DNA from: UBA7374 sp049890275
GTDB lineage: Bacteria; Verrucomicrobiota; Verrucomicrobiia; Opitutales; Coraliomargaritaceae
Reading direction: 5' to 3'
Length of the DNA: 64,000 bases
Assembly: GCA_049890275.1 (NCBI GenBank)
Contig: JBMHBT010000014.1
Location: forward strand, 62,001-126,000
Positions 36,778-46,188 of this stretch are shown here, in pieces. The translations under genes were made by a program, and so were the position numbers. The notes beneath the pieces are model-generated. The model was given only the letters and a program-made list of their open reading frames with translations, was not told the DNA's origin and searched no databases. Positions within the stretch are counted from its first letter, which is position 1. Every line of letters starts with the position of its first letter.

Positions 36778-38856
36778 TTAGTAATCTTTTTCTACCTTTG
36801 CCGCATTAGCGGTTGCTCGCTTTTGTTCACGAAACTGTTGGCTCTGTTGTTCCTCTATTAAAATATCATCTGCCGAGTAGTTGGGCACGGGGAGTGCTTG
36901 CATCGTAGCATTGGCAGTTAGATCTCCTGCGACGGTCGATGAAGAATGGGTCGTTGGATCTTCTTCCTCAGAGTATTCATATTCTTCACTTGCATCGAAA
37001 TCGTCTGGCTGTGTCTTTTCGTCGGAAGTCTTACCCTTCTTTAAATATTCCAGTATGACCTCAATTGTCTTCTCAGCGACTTCTAGGTGTATTTCGGATT
37101 GTTCATATTCTCCGGCAAGTGTAGTTTGTGCTTCTTTTTGTGCTTGGATGACTTCTTCTATCCACTCAAGTGGTTTTGTCATCAGTGATTCTCTGCCCCG
37201 TACGTCTTCCTGTGGAGCGAGAAGTTCCTGGTTCACGATGAACATTGCCTGTTCGATTTTCCGACTTTCTCGGATGAGCTCTACCTGCTGTTCAAAGATT
37301 AGATGAATCGTTTGATTTGAATTTCCGTTCTCTGATATGGGAATATTTTTAGTGACTTGTGCGCGTACTGTTTTCTGGGCTTTTAGGAGATCCTCTAGAT
37401 GTGCAATGATTTGTGCTATGGCTTCTTTTAGTTCAAGTTGTGCCGCTTCCTGCTTCTTTATCTGAGAAAGTAAATCTGCTATTTGTAAGAATGTTTGCTC
37501 CAGTAAATAACCCGCGCGCTCCAGGTTTTTGTTATACCGCTTTGCGTTGAGTAAATCCTGCAAAGCTTCCTCTTTTTTTTGAAGGGCTAGGCTGAGATTT
37601 TGCTTCTTCATTTCTTCAGCAGAGTGCAGTTTGCAGATTGCTTGATTGAGTTGAAGGGCAGCCAATAGCTCGGCACTACTTTCTTTGTCACTGGCCGTTT
37701 TATAGAGTTCACTGAAAAGAGCTTCTGCAGCTTCAGCTTGTCCCTCTCGGAGCAAATTAGATGCTTGGGTAAAAGAATGGAAGTATGTCTCCTCCTGAGC
37801 AGACGCATCACTTGAAGTAAAAAGGATACTCAGTGAAGCGATGAAAAGGAGCTCAGCCGTTTTTATTCTCACTTTCCCCGAGAGTTCAGAGAGAAATAAG
37901 AGAAGAAGAGCTAGGGGCATTATGAGGAATGCAGCTTCTTTGTAGAGGGTAATGCTTTCTTCTATTTCAGTCGAGTCAGCGGGTCGTTCTTTGGCATAGT
38001 TTACATACAACTGGCCGAGGTGAAAAGGGGAGAGGCCCACAGCTTCGTAGTTCGCCCATTGCGTACGAGCAGCAAATTCTCGCAAGGCTTTGTCTTCAAG
38101 TTTCGTATCGACTAATTGATTATCAATACGAAGGAAGGTATTATTACCGTCATCATCTTTTATGGGAATTGGGCTTCCGGAACGAGGGTCGCCCAGCCCG
38201 ATTAAGAGGATATCCACCTGATTGGATTCCAGTTGTCCTATCGTTTTATCGAGGTCAGAGGCATGGTCCCCTCCATCCGTCAATATAATCAGATCCTGTA
38301 CGCCTTCCCTTCCGGTTAAGAATACCTGATCCACTGCTTTTTCGACCGCGGATTGTAGTGCAGTGCCTCCGAAGTCAACGGACCTAGGATAGGCTTTATC
38401 CAACATATACCGTACAAAATCATAATCATAGGTAAGTGGACATAGGATAGAAGCACTACCGCCATAGACGATGAGACCAACTCGTTGATTGGCTAAGGCA
38501 TCAAGTGCATCACGTATGCCCTGTTTAGCTACCTCCAGTCGGGAAGGGTATAGATCTTCTGCCAGCATACTGCGGGACACATCCAGAGCAAAAACAACGT
38601 CGCGCCCTGTCTTTATCGTGGACTGTTCCTTCGGAGAATAGCCAGGTCGGCACAGTGCAATGATAATAAGGAGAGCCGCCCCCAATCGGAGAAGGTCTTT
38701 ACAGCTGTTTTGGGCTGAAGCACCGACAATAGCTTCACCCATGGATCGAGCCAGGAGCCGCTTCTGGTGCCTAGCCCTTGCCTGCAGGGCCGCAAGTGGA
38801 AGTAGAAGGATGAGTAGGGCGAACGCGTCTGGTTCCTGAAAGGTGAAAGCATTCAT
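36778..38856 (-). CDS. BatB-BatC fusion: membrane-anchored VWA protein with coiled-coil C terminus
   Basis: This 692-residue protein has two N-terminal membrane segments (about 10-25 and 55-70), a von Willebrand A domain with intact MIDAS D92-S94-S96 (DVSRS), a central membrane segment near 310-325, and a long helical C-terminal half with TPR-like and coiled-coil character ending in VEKDY, the usual BatC-type C terminus. ATG 38856 is chosen because it overlaps the BatA stop by 4 bases (ATGA type) and gives the correct membrane topology; the frame to 38940 has no membrane leader. Fusion of BatB and BatC is inferred from the single uninterrupted frame. Confidence 0.85.
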   Translation of the reverse strand: MNAFTFQEPDAFALLILLLPLAALQARARHQKRLLARSMGEAIVGASAQNSCKDLLRLGAALLIIIALCRPGYSPKEQSTIKTGRDVVFALDVSRSMLAEDLYPSRLEVAKQGIRDALDALANQRVGLIVYGGSASILCPLTYDYDFVRYMLDKAYPRSVDFGGTALQSAVEKAVDQVFLTGREGVQDLIILTDGGDHASDLDKTIGQLESNQVDILLIGLGDPRSGSPIPIKDDDGNNTFLRIDNQLVDTKLEDKALREFAARTQWANYEAVGLSPFHLGQLYVNYAKERPADSTEIEESITLYKEAAFLIMPLALLLLFLSELSGKVRIKTAELLFIASLSILFTSSDASAQEETYFHSFTQASNLLREGQAEAAEALFSELYKTASDKESSAELLAALQLNQAICKLHSAEEMKKQNLSLALQKKEEALQDLLNAKRYNKNLERAGYLLEQTFLQIADLLSQIKKQEAAQLELKEAIAQIIAHLEDLLKAQKTVRAQVTKNIPISENGNSNQTIHLIFEQQVELIRESRKIEQAMFIVNQELLAPQEDVRGRESLMTKPLEWIEEVIQAQKEAQTTLAGEYEQSEIHLEVAEKTIEVILEYLKKGKTSDEKTQPDDFDASEEYEYSEEEDPTTHSSSTVAGDLTANATMQALPVPNYSADDILIEEQQSQQFREQKRATANAAKVEKDY

Positions 38857-39869
38857 GGAGTAATTCTCAACCAGGTTGCCTCTAGAGTAAGGGCGCAGAG
38901 CAGACAGCCCAGGGCAATGCTCAACGGAAGCCAGAACCATTCTCGTGTCATCTCCAGACTTCGCGTGGTGATCTTTGAGGTTTCGAGACGATCAATTTCT
39001 CTGTAAACGGAAAAAAGCGATTTGTAGTCGTGTGCCTTTCGAAAGACCCCGCCGGTCTGCTCGCTAATATAAGAGAGAATCTGTTCGGATGCGGAGAGCG
39101 CTGAGTCGGAAAGGTTTTCATCATATTTTTGAGCTTTGTCGCCTAGGCTAATTGTGTAGATGCGGCAGTCCCATTTTTTTGCTAGTCCCGCCGCCTCAAT
39201 GGGAAGATGCGCACCTGAATTATTTTCACCGTCCGTTAGAAGAATGATGACGCGGCTTTGGATCGAAGCTTCCTCTTTTCGTTTTTGATTCAGTTCTTCC
39301 ATTTTATGGAGACGAGCTGCAGCTAATGCCAGCGCGTCGCCATATGCCGTTCCGTCTTCATTCGGCCGTTCCTGTATTTTTAGGTTTTGTATGATTTGAA
39401 CGAGTGCTTGATGACCTAATGTTAGCGGGCTCCTCGTATCTGCGTAGCGTGCAAAAGTAATCAATCCGATGAGGTCGTTGGAGCGACCTGTCAGTTTCTC
39501 GTCATCGCCTACGATGAAGCGTTCAACCATTTCCTTGGCGATTTCGAGCCTACTTTTTCTCTCCTCTAATCCTTGAAGAGTCATATCCATACTACTGGAA
39601 ACATCGATGAGGAGCTGGATCGCTACCCCATCAGCCGTCTGTATATTTGTGCTGTAAGGTGCTTGTGGGCGGGTCATTGCGATCAGTAGGGCTAGAAGGC
39701 AAATGCGGCGCAAAGTAATCGGTAGCCATAAGAACCGAGCTCTTCTCGGATAAGTTTCGGACCACTGCTGAATGGAAGAAACAAGGACCGATTTTTTTCG
39801 TCTAACTCTGCAAAGAAGCCAGAAAACTGGGAGTACGAGGAGAAAGACCAGAGGGTGAGCAAAACTCAT
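38853..39869 (-). CDS. BatA-like membrane VWA protein
   Basis: This 338-residue protein has two N-terminal membrane segments (1-20 and about 50-66), a VWA domain with MIDAS D89-S91-S93 (DVSSS), ILLTDGENN, and a C-terminal membrane segment (about 312-330). This is the standard BatA layout. It overlaps its neighbours by 4 bases on both sides, so translation is coupled. It sits after the DUF58 and membrane-protein genes and before BatB/C. Confidence 0.92.
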   Translation of the reverse strand: MSFAHPLVFLLVLPVFWLLCRVRRKKSVLVSSIQQWSETYPRRARFLWLPITLRRICLLALLIAMTRPQAPYSTNIQTADGVAIQLLIDVSSSMDMTLQGLEERKSRLEIAKEMVERFIVGDDEKLTGRSNDLIGLITFARYADTRSPLTLGHQALVQIIQNLKIQERPNEDGTAYGDALALAAARLHKMEELNQKRKEEASIQSRVIILLTDGENNSGAHLPIEAAGLAKKWDCRIYTISLGDKAQKYDENLSDSALSASEQILSYISEQTGGVFRKAHDYKSLFSVYREIDRLETSKITTRSLEMTREWFWLPLSIALGCLLCALTLEATWLRITP

Positions 39870-40627
39870 TTCAATCCCTCCTCTTTAAATGCTTGCAGGT
39901 CGGCTGTAGCCTTGAATGGCCTTGCATAGGCAATTTTCTCCAAATCAGCTTTTTGAATAGTTGAAAGTGTACTATTCGGGTCGGCTAACAATTTCGCAGC
40001 CAAGGTTGTATCCGCTTCACTGATATGACTTTGTTTCAGTAATTCTTCCAGAGAATGAGAAGGGCCGTCTTCATCCTTGGCCAATTGTTTTCGGGCCTTC
40101 TTTTTGAGGTGATGCGAGACCGCATAAACACTACTGAATAAGGCAAGAAGGAGCCATAAGGACTGTAGATACGGGAAGATCGCTTTGCTATGCTTATCAG
40201 TGGGTAGTGGTTCAGGCTCCCCATCTTCAACTCTATCCGGATAGGACTGCACTTCTATGGTTTGGAGATTCAGAAGCTGTCGGGTTTTTCTATCTTCGTA
40301 CTCAATCAGCACGTATGCCGGGCCAACTGAGATTTTCCCTGACTTTAGCGGTTGAAAGCTCTTCCGGATAGTTTGCAGGTATTTACCCGATGAATAGGCG
40401 ATCGGGTACACTTCTGTTTCAGAAAACTCAATTTCTGTCGTCTTGGTAACTGACAACTCCAAGCGGAACGGGTCAGTGCTGCTGACTTTAGTTTCAAGAT
40501 AGAGAACATCTCCGGGACTACAGATCGTTTCACTGAGATAGGAATCCACCGTAGTCAGAGCAAAGACACTATGAATCAGCCATAGCTGAATGAAAGAGAA
40601 GAGAATAAAAGGGCGAATGGGCGCCAT
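39866..40627 (-). CDS. Bat-operon membrane protein of unknown function
   Basis: This 253-residue protein has a signal peptide (about 1-24), a beta-sandwich-like extracytoplasmic domain (about 25-130) resembling one BatD repeat, a membrane segment near 150-170 (YLQSLWLLLALFSSVYAV), and a charged helical cytoplasmic tail. Its layout is like the DUF4381-type small proteins in other MoxR-Bat clusters, but I cannot assign it firmly. It overlaps BatA by 4 bases and follows the DUF58 gene by 2 bp. Confidence 0.75.
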   Translation of the reverse strand: MAPIRPFILFSFIQLWLIHSVFALTTVDSYLSETICSPGDVLYLETKVSSTDPFRLELSVTKTTEIEFSETEVYPIAYSSGKYLQTIRKSFQPLKSGKISVGPAYVLIEYEDRKTRQLLNLQTIEVQSYPDRVEDGEPEPLPTDKHSKAIFPYLQSLWLLLALFSSVYAVSHHLKKKARKQLAKDEDGPSHSLEELLKQSHISEADTTLAAKLLADPNSTLSTIQKADLEKIAYARPFKATADLQAFKEEGLK

Positions 40628-40629
40628 AT

Positions 40630-41502
40630 CTATCCTCCCGATTCATTTTTGGTTTCTTGCTGGCGAGCGCGAAAAAAACCAGCCAATGCCTCTACGCAAT
40701 CAGCATCTTCCGTGATTTGTATGGTATGCACCCCGCAGTTATTGAGGGTATCATTGACCTGCGTCATGTGAGATCGGATGCTATCCGATTTCCATGACTT
40801 TGTATCGACAATCGTCTGTCGGCCGGATTCAGAATCTTCTACACGTACGAGACCAGAAGCAGTTGTGGAAAGTGGATTCTCCTCCATTAGGTGAATCGCG
40901 TTGACATCATGTTTGATTGAAAGTGCTTCAAGTTCTTTTGTGAAGTCGTCTGTTAAGAAATCAGAAATAACAAATACAATAGAGTACTTTCTAGCTAGAT
41001 GCCTAAAATTCTGAAGGGCTTCATTTATATTGGTACCGCGTGCCTTGGGCTGGAAGCTGATTAGTTCGTGAAGGATCCTCATGGCATGACTGTGCCCCTT
41101 GCCGGGGGGAATAATTCTCTCCACTGAATCTGTAAACAGTATCAATCCAACTCGATCATTATTTTTAATTGCTGATAATGTGAGCAGGCTACAGACCTCG
41201 TTGGACTTTTTCCGGATTTTGCTGTTTGCCTTACGAGATAAAGAAGCCGAGGCGTCCACTAACAGGTAGATTGCCTGTTCCCGTTCTTCAACGTAGCGCT
41301 TAATGTGGGCCACACCTGTTCGCGCCGTCACCTTCCAGTCCATTGTTCGCACGTCTTCCCCCGGTTGGTAGGGACGTACATCTTCAAACTCAATACCTCG
41401 ACCGTGAAAAATTGATCGGTATTCACCCGCCAGCAAATGCTCGACCGGTCGACGACATTTGATTTCGAGAAGGTTTAAACGATTTTCTAGCGCATCGAGC
41501 AC
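40630..41502 (-). CDS. DUF58 (VWA-like) protein of the MoxR-Bat operon
   Basis: This 290-residue cytoplasmic protein has the DUF58 hallmark GRGIEFEDVRPYQPGEDVRTMDW (given in part; about 34-56) and a VWA core with D83-S85-S87 (DASAS). DUF58 proteins pair with MoxR ATPases, which are thought to act as chaperones on metal-containing or membrane complexes. It lies 7 bp after the MoxR gene and 2 bp before the membrane protein. Confidence 0.93.
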   Translation of the reverse strand: MLDALENRLNLLEIKCRRPVEHLLAGEYRSIFHGRGIEFEDVRPYQPGEDVRTMDWKVTARTGVAHIKRYVEEREQAIYLLVDASASLSRKANSKIRKKSNEVCSLLTLSAIKNNDRVGLILFTDSVERIIPPGKGHSHAMRILHELISFQPKARGTNINEALQNFRHLARKYSIVFVISDFLTDDFTKELEALSIKHDVNAIHLMEENPLSTTASGLVRVEDSESGRQTIVDTKSWKSDSIRSHMTQVNDTLNNCGVHTIQITEDADCVEALAGFFRARQQETKNESGG

Positions 41503-41509
41503 GGCGGGC

Positions 41510-42481
41510 TTACTCTACAGTAGGAACTTGTTTTAGTATTTGATCCAATAGGTCATCAGAACTCAAGGCATCTGCTTCGGCTCGATAACTGATCGCCAGT
41601 CGGTGGCGAAGCGTATCACAGGCAACGTCTTTGACGTCCTGAGGTGTGGTGTATTCCCGGCCTTGTAAGTAGGCGTTTCCACGACTTGCAAGTGAAAGAT
41701 AAATCGAAGCTCGGGGCGATGCTCCAAAGCGGATATAGCGTTTGATATCCAAGCCGTAATTTTCAGGGTAGCGCGTCGCATCGACCAGTCGAATGATGTA
41801 TCTCTCAACTTTTTCATCCATGTATACCGCTTCAAGGTCTTGGCGCAGTTCGACGATATCGTGAAGCTGGGCAACGGGAGAAATCGTTTCGTTGAAATCG
41901 GTTCGTGCCATACGCTGCATAACCCGTAATTCTTCGTCCATTGGCGGGTAATCAACTTTTAGTTTGAACATGAAGCGATCCACCTGCGCTTCGGGTAGGG
42001 TATAGGTGCCTTCCTGCTCAATCGGATTTTGTGTAGCGAGGACAAAGAACGGTTGAGGCAGGGCAAAGGTTTCTTTACCGAGAGTGACCTGCTTTTCTTG
42101 CATCGCTTCAAGAAGAGCGCTTTGTACCTTGGCAGGAGCTCGGTTGATTTCATCCGCTAAAAGAATGTTGGTAAAGAGAGGACCTTTTTCCGGAGAAAAA
42201 GTATGTTCTCTTGGGTCGTAGACTAGTGTGCCTGTCAAATCTCCAGGAAGGAGGTCTGGCGTGAATTGTACCCGGCTGAATTGTGCATTAATCGCTCTGG
42301 CAATACTGTTGATAGTTAGAGTTTTTGCGACGCCGGGCACACCTTCTAGGAGTACGTGACCATTACAGAGAAAGGCTAAAAGCAAACGATCGATGAGTGC
42401 CTCTTGTCCGACAACTACCTGAGCAATTTCTGCTCGTATGCTTGCCAATGTGTCCTGACGGATAGTGCGACCTGTAGCCAT
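41510..42481 (-). CDS. MoxR-family AAA+ ATPase
   Basis: This 323-residue AAA+ protein has Walker A GVPGVAKT (47-54), Walker B ILLADE (106-111), and the MoxR signatures RVQFTPDLLPGDLTG and ATQNPIEQEGTYTLPEAQ-like sensor region. ATG 42481 is chosen over the 12-residue upstream extension because alignment to the family begins there. It heads the six-gene leftward Bat operon. MoxR works with the DUF58 and VWA proteins next to it. Confidence 0.95.
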   Translation of the reverse strand: MATGRTIRQDTLASIRAEIAQVVVGQEALIDRLLLAFLCNGHVLLEGVPGVAKTLTINSIARAINAQFSRVQFTPDLLPGDLTGTLVYDPREHTFSPEKGPLFTNILLADEINRAPAKVQSALLEAMQEKQVTLGKETFALPQPFFVLATQNPIEQEGTYTLPEAQVDRFMFKLKVDYPPMDEELRVMQRMARTDFNETISPVAQLHDIVELRQDLEAVYMDEKVERYIIRLVDATRYPENYGLDIKRYIRFGASPRASIYLSLASRGNAYLQGREYTTPQDVKDVACDTLRHRLAISYRAEADALSSDDLLDQILKQVPTVE

Positions 42482-42599
42482 AGGATAAATGTGTGATTGA
42501 TAATGGATAGCAAACAATCAGATGTGGCTCTTCATCTTCTAAATAAGAGAAGTCACTCTAGCAGGCGCTCTGCTCATCGTCTAGTATCCTTTGATAGAT

Positions 42600-42635
42600 A
42601 AAAAAGCCCTCACAAACAGACTGGCTGCGGAGGGC
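42600..42635 (-). terminator. Intrinsic terminator after the UxaE-like gene
   Basis: On the minus strand, GCCCTC pairs with GAGGGC around an 18-nt loop and is followed by TTTTTT. It begins about 30 bases after the uxaE-type stop codon and separates that operon from the Bat operon. Confidence 0.75.
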
Positions 42636-42664
42636 GATGTATTGTGGTAAAACCAACGATGCTT

Positions 42665-43915
42665 CTAGTTTGTACCGAAGATTGGTAAAATGTGCCGTTG
42701 ATACAGGTTTTCCGTTACATTTCGTGCAATCGTAGTTTCATAGGTTTTCAGCGCATCAGTATAGCGATCACCCATTTCCGCAGCGATTTTAAATCCGACA
42801 TGAATCAACTGTCGAAAGTTCAGGTTGTATTCCGGGCAAGACAGATCATGGCGAAGTGCATTGACGTACTGTTGACTGCTCCAAGCGGATACTTCTTCCG
42901 GTGAAGGAAGCTGACTCTGATCAATATCAATAACTGTAGAGTAGGGTGCGGTTAATGCATCGTAACGGCCGTGTGCGCCAGCATAGATTTCTTGAGCAAT
43001 CTTCAGTGCGTCGCCATCTGCTTCAGCCAGTCCAATGACTTCTTCAAGCCATGTTGTTCCAGCTGTTTTTACATGGAGTCCTGCATCATGCTTCTTGATT
43101 AATTTGCGTATGATTGGGTAGATGGAGAACTTATCGGAGCCGGAGTGAACACTTAGCTTGAGGGTCTCGGGAAGGCCGAACTCCTTGATCGCATAGGCAA
43201 TGACGTAGAGATCTTCATCGAACTCTTTTTCAAACTGTTCGAGATCACCGACATAATCCACGCCCTTGTTGAAGCGTCCGGTAAATTTCGGCGCGATCGT
43301 TTGGGCAGGGATTCCTTCTGCGGCAATCATCGACAAAATGAGGAATAAGTCGATCGGAGTCTGCGGCATATCTGTTTCATCGACTGAAACTTCAGTGACA
43401 AAAGTACCTTCACCCTTTGCTGCTACGATATGATCGTAAATCGCTCTGGCTGCTTTGATGGCTGCCAAGTATTTGCCCGCAACTTCACGTAGCGTCTCCT
43501 GACTGACTTCAAAGGGGGTTTCAATGCCCGGAATTTGTAAAGACCCTGTGTATTTTTCATGGGCGCTTAGGAAAGCCTCAACGTCCGAGTCAGCTGGTGC
43601 TTCGCCAACAAAGTCTGCGACATCCAGCGTGTAGAAATTACTACCTGCAAGAAAGCTATCGACCGTTTTGAGCCCGATATGATCGGCATCGACATAATAT
43701 TCATCTTTCCAGCCGAGTGCGGCAACAGCGCTATCGGCTTCATCGCGCAAGTCCTGCGGCTGACTTTTTACAATGCTGTGCTCGCGGAATGACTTGTTCC
43801 ATGTCGGGTAGATATCGATGCCCGACTCTTTACTGTTAAGAACAGCCTGTAGCTGTGCTTTTCCTTGATGCGCGAAACGGTCGCCCATTCCGATGGTATA
43901 TTTTTTGATATTCAT
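42665..43915 (-). CDS. uxaE: Tagaturonate epimerase (UxaE family)
   Basis: This 416-residue protein matches the UxaE family, which epimerises D-tagaturonate to D-fructuronate. Recognised by overall pattern: IGMGDRFAHQG near the N terminus, HIGLKTVD, SVDETDMPQTPIDLF, KLSVHSGSDKFSIYP and TAGTTWLEEV, rich in His and acidic residues likely to bind metal. ATG 43915 is chosen because the longer frame overlaps the upstream gene. It lies 19 bp after the LgoD-like dehydrogenase, which would produce tagaturonate from L-galactonate, so the two form a short path. The intrinsic terminator follows. Confidence 0.85.
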   Translation of the reverse strand: MNIKKYTIGMGDRFAHQGKAQLQAVLNSKESGIDIYPTWNKSFREHSIVKSQPQDLRDEADSAVAALGWKDEYYVDADHIGLKTVDSFLAGSNFYTLDVADFVGEAPADSDVEAFLSAHEKYTGSLQIPGIETPFEVSQETLREVAGKYLAAIKAARAIYDHIVAAKGEGTFVTEVSVDETDMPQTPIDLFLILSMIAAEGIPAQTIAPKFTGRFNKGVDYVGDLEQFEKEFDEDLYVIAYAIKEFGLPETLKLSVHSGSDKFSIYPIIRKLIKKHDAGLHVKTAGTTWLEEVIGLAEADGDALKIAQEIYAGAHGRYDALTAPYSTVIDIDQSQLPSPEEVSAWSSQQYVNALRHDLSCPEYNLNFRQLIHVGFKIAAEMGDRYTDALKTYETTIARNVTENLYQRHILPIFGTN

Positions 43916-43934
43916 ATGAAGTATAGGTAAAGGT

Positions 43935-44954
43935 CTAGAGTTTGACGTGAATCTTAGTGATAGCTCCAGGGTTTTTGCTCCACTCTTGCAGGGCGTCAGC
44001 AGCCTCTTCAATTGGGACAGTCTTTGAAATTACGGAGTCTACCGGAAAAGTACCAGCCTCCAAGTGCGCAATAACCTGCTTGAAGTCCTCCGGTGTGGCA
44101 TTTCGGGAGCCCCGAATATCCAGCTCTTTCATCACAAAATACTTGGTTTCGTAATCAACCGGCGCCTTGGCATAGCCGATGTAGACGACGCGACCGGCAA
44201 AGCAGACTTCTTCTACGCAGGCCTTAAAGGTTGCGGGGAGCCCAACTGCTTCAATCATAACGTCGGGGCCCTCTCCGTCGCTTATCGCCTGTAGGCTCTC
44301 GTGCAGGTCTTGGTTGGCTGAATTGATGGTATCACTGGCTCCACATCGTTTTGCCAGTGCAAGTTTGTCATCATCTATATCGACTGCAACGACTCGTGCT
44401 TTGCGGGAAGCAGCTCCGGCAATAGCGCCGAGACCAATTGCACCACATCCAAAAACGACGACGATATCGCTGGATTGTACCTCACCACGCGCAGCTGCGT
44501 GAAAACCGACTGTGAGGGGTTCGACCAAAGCCATTTCTTCCAGAGATAGAGAATCGGATGTAAACAGTTTCTCGTGTGGTACATTGATCCACTCGGTGAG
44601 GGCGCCGTTTCTTTGTACGCCCATTGTCTGGTTCGAGCCACAGGTGTTGAAGCGCCCTTTTTTGCAGGCTGCGCAATGCCCGCAACTGGTGTAGGGAGAA
44701 ACCAAGACATTCTGTCCGACTTTCCAATCATCGGGCACTTCGGGGCCAATTGCTTCAATGGTCGCTCCGATCTCATGACCGGGGATTCGCGGATAGCTTA
44801 CCATTGGGTTGAGGCCACGGAACGTGGTGAGGTCGGACCCACAATAGCCCACTTGACGCACACGGAGACGCACTTCGCCCACAGAAGGTGGGGGAGCATC
44901 TTCGATTTCGATAAGCTGGCAATTTTCAGGTGATTGGATGCAGATTGCTTTCAT
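43935..44954 (-). CDS. Zinc-dependent MDR dehydrogenase, LgoD-like (L-galactonate 5-dehydrogenase candidate)
   Basis: This 339-residue enzyme has catalytic ligands C38 and H60-E61, the full structural-zinc cysteine set C91/C94/C97/C105, a Rossmann motif FGCGAIGLG, and a C-terminal MKELDIRGSRNATPEDF segment that matches E. coli LgoD (YjjN) closely in memory. LgoD oxidises L-galactonate to D-tagaturonate, which the next gene product would epimerise. L-galactonate would come from L-galactose, a porphyran constituent, through the AKR upstream and a lactonase. A role in L-fuconate or other sugar-acid oxidation is possible. A 118-bp gap upstream could hold a promoter. Confidence 0.88.
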   Translation of the reverse strand: MKAICIQSPENCQLIEIEDAPPPSVGEVRLRVRQVGYCGSDLTTFRGLNPMVSYPRIPGHEIGATIEAIGPEVPDDWKVGQNVLVSPYTSCGHCAACKKGRFNTCGSNQTMGVQRNGALTEWINVPHEKLFTSDSLSLEEMALVEPLTVGFHAAARGEVQSSDIVVVFGCGAIGLGAIAGAASRKARVVAVDIDDDKLALAKRCGASDTINSANQDLHESLQAISDGEGPDVMIEAVGLPATFKACVEEVCFAGRVVYIGYAKAPVDYETKYFVMKELDIRGSRNATPEDFKQVIAHLEAGTFPVDSVISKTVPIEEAADALQEWSKNPGAITKIHVKL

Positions 44955-45072
44955 TCAGGTAGGTTGTGTTGGTACGGCTCAATTATTTGTTTCTATCCGA
45001 GTCACTTTTCTGCGAAATGCCGCCGAAAAAGTATTGTTTCAATTCAAAAATCAAAAGGACACTAGAGATCGA

Positions 45073-46080
45073 CTAGAGGAATGGGTAGTCTTTACTCAGG
45101 AGTCCTGCTTCTTTTAGATCCGTCCACAGTTGTTCGGGCACGCTCTCATTGACGAGTGATACATTGTCTGCGACGCGCTCCGGTTTACTTGTATTGAGGG
45201 CAAGTGCGACGACTCCCGGAGGGGAAAGGGCAAATTGGCAACAGACTAGAGCCGGGCTAACGCTGTGCCTAATGCAGATGGTGTTAAATTTGTTGCGCCA
45301 AGTAAAGAGTTCCGGATGACTCTCCTCGGAGATAATCTGATAATCAAAATACTGACCACCGATAAGGAAACCTGCGTTGAAGACCGCTGAATTGATGATT
45401 TGAATACCGGCTGTATTCAATTCCGCCATAAAATTCATGACCGCAGCTGGATGAGTCAGAATCGTAAATGAATTCGCTAGCATGACCCAGTCGAAGCGAA
45501 TACCATCATCGTATAAACGTTTAATGACTTTCCAGTCTTTTGAGCCAACGCCAATGCCACTCGCTTTACCGGAATCTCTGAGTTCGGCCAATGCCTTGTA
45601 GGCGCCCAGTATATCTTTGTAGCGTTGTTCCTCGTCTGCCGTGCTACTGGCTGCCGCAAGGTATTCATCCGGATCATGTACGGAAAGTAGATCTGCCTGA
45701 TAATCACCCAGTAGCTCATTTCCCTGTTCATAACATTCAAGAATACCGTCATAACTAATGCATTGTTCAGCATCGTTTTTCAGGCCAAACCAGGCTCCTT
45801 TTTCAAAGGTTGGTTCTTCGGTTGTCAGCGGTATGCGTTTCCAGCCCAGTTTGTTACTGATGGTTACTTCAGCGGGAGAGACACCGAGTTTTTCCAGGTA
45901 ATGGCCGATGCATTCAAGAGATAGCCCGGCGCCGTACTTGCCCGCCGAATCAATAATCGGATTCTTCTGATGGGCTATCCAGTTGGCAACAATTCCGTGT
46001 TTAGTTTCGTCTGATACGATTTCATACAGATTGCCCAATGCGCTCGAGCCGAAGATGATTTTGGGTAGGGATGATTCCAT
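45073..46080 (-). CDS. Aldo/keto reductase-fold L-galactose/L-fucose 1-dehydrogenase (D-threo-aldose dehydrogenase type)
   Basis: This 335-residue AKR has the catalytic tetrad D44 (IIDSAG), Y49 (KYG), K77 (SNKLGW) and H135 (SVHDPD). The sequence is of the D-threo-aldose 1-dehydrogenase/L-galactose dehydrogenase type, which oxidises L-fucose, L-galactose or related sugars to the 1,5-lactone. It is the first gene of the leftward set AKR-LgoD-UxaE and diverges from a mutarotase-like gene, as expected if it uses one anomer. L-galactose from porphyran is the favoured substrate; L-fucose is the alternative. Confidence 0.85.
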   Translation of the reverse strand: MESSLPKIIFGSSALGNLYEIVSDETKHGIVANWIAHQKNPIIDSAGKYGAGLSLECIGHYLEKLGVSPAEVTISNKLGWKRIPLTTEEPTFEKGAWFGLKNDAEQCISYDGILECYEQGNELLGDYQADLLSVHDPDEYLAAASSTADEEQRYKDILGAYKALAELRDSGKASGIGVGSKDWKVIKRLYDDGIRFDWVMLANSFTILTHPAAVMNFMAELNTAGIQIINSAVFNAGFLIGGQYFDYQIISEESHPELFTWRNKFNTICIRHSVSPALVCCQFALSPPGVVALALNTSKPERVADNVSLVNESVPEQLWTDLKEAGLLSKDYPFL

Positions 46081-46188
46081 GATTCAGCGTATGACAGTAG
46101 GGAATTTTTCTGAACTCTCAAGCAGGACTTGGCCGATCCGTGAAGAATATTTGACGTCTTGATCTTCATGCGACAGCACGATTAGCTG

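Noticed and set aside
42482..42664. tRNA or small RNA in the gap before the Bat operon
   Set aside because: Apart from the terminator hairpin no cloverleaf or other structured element was visible.
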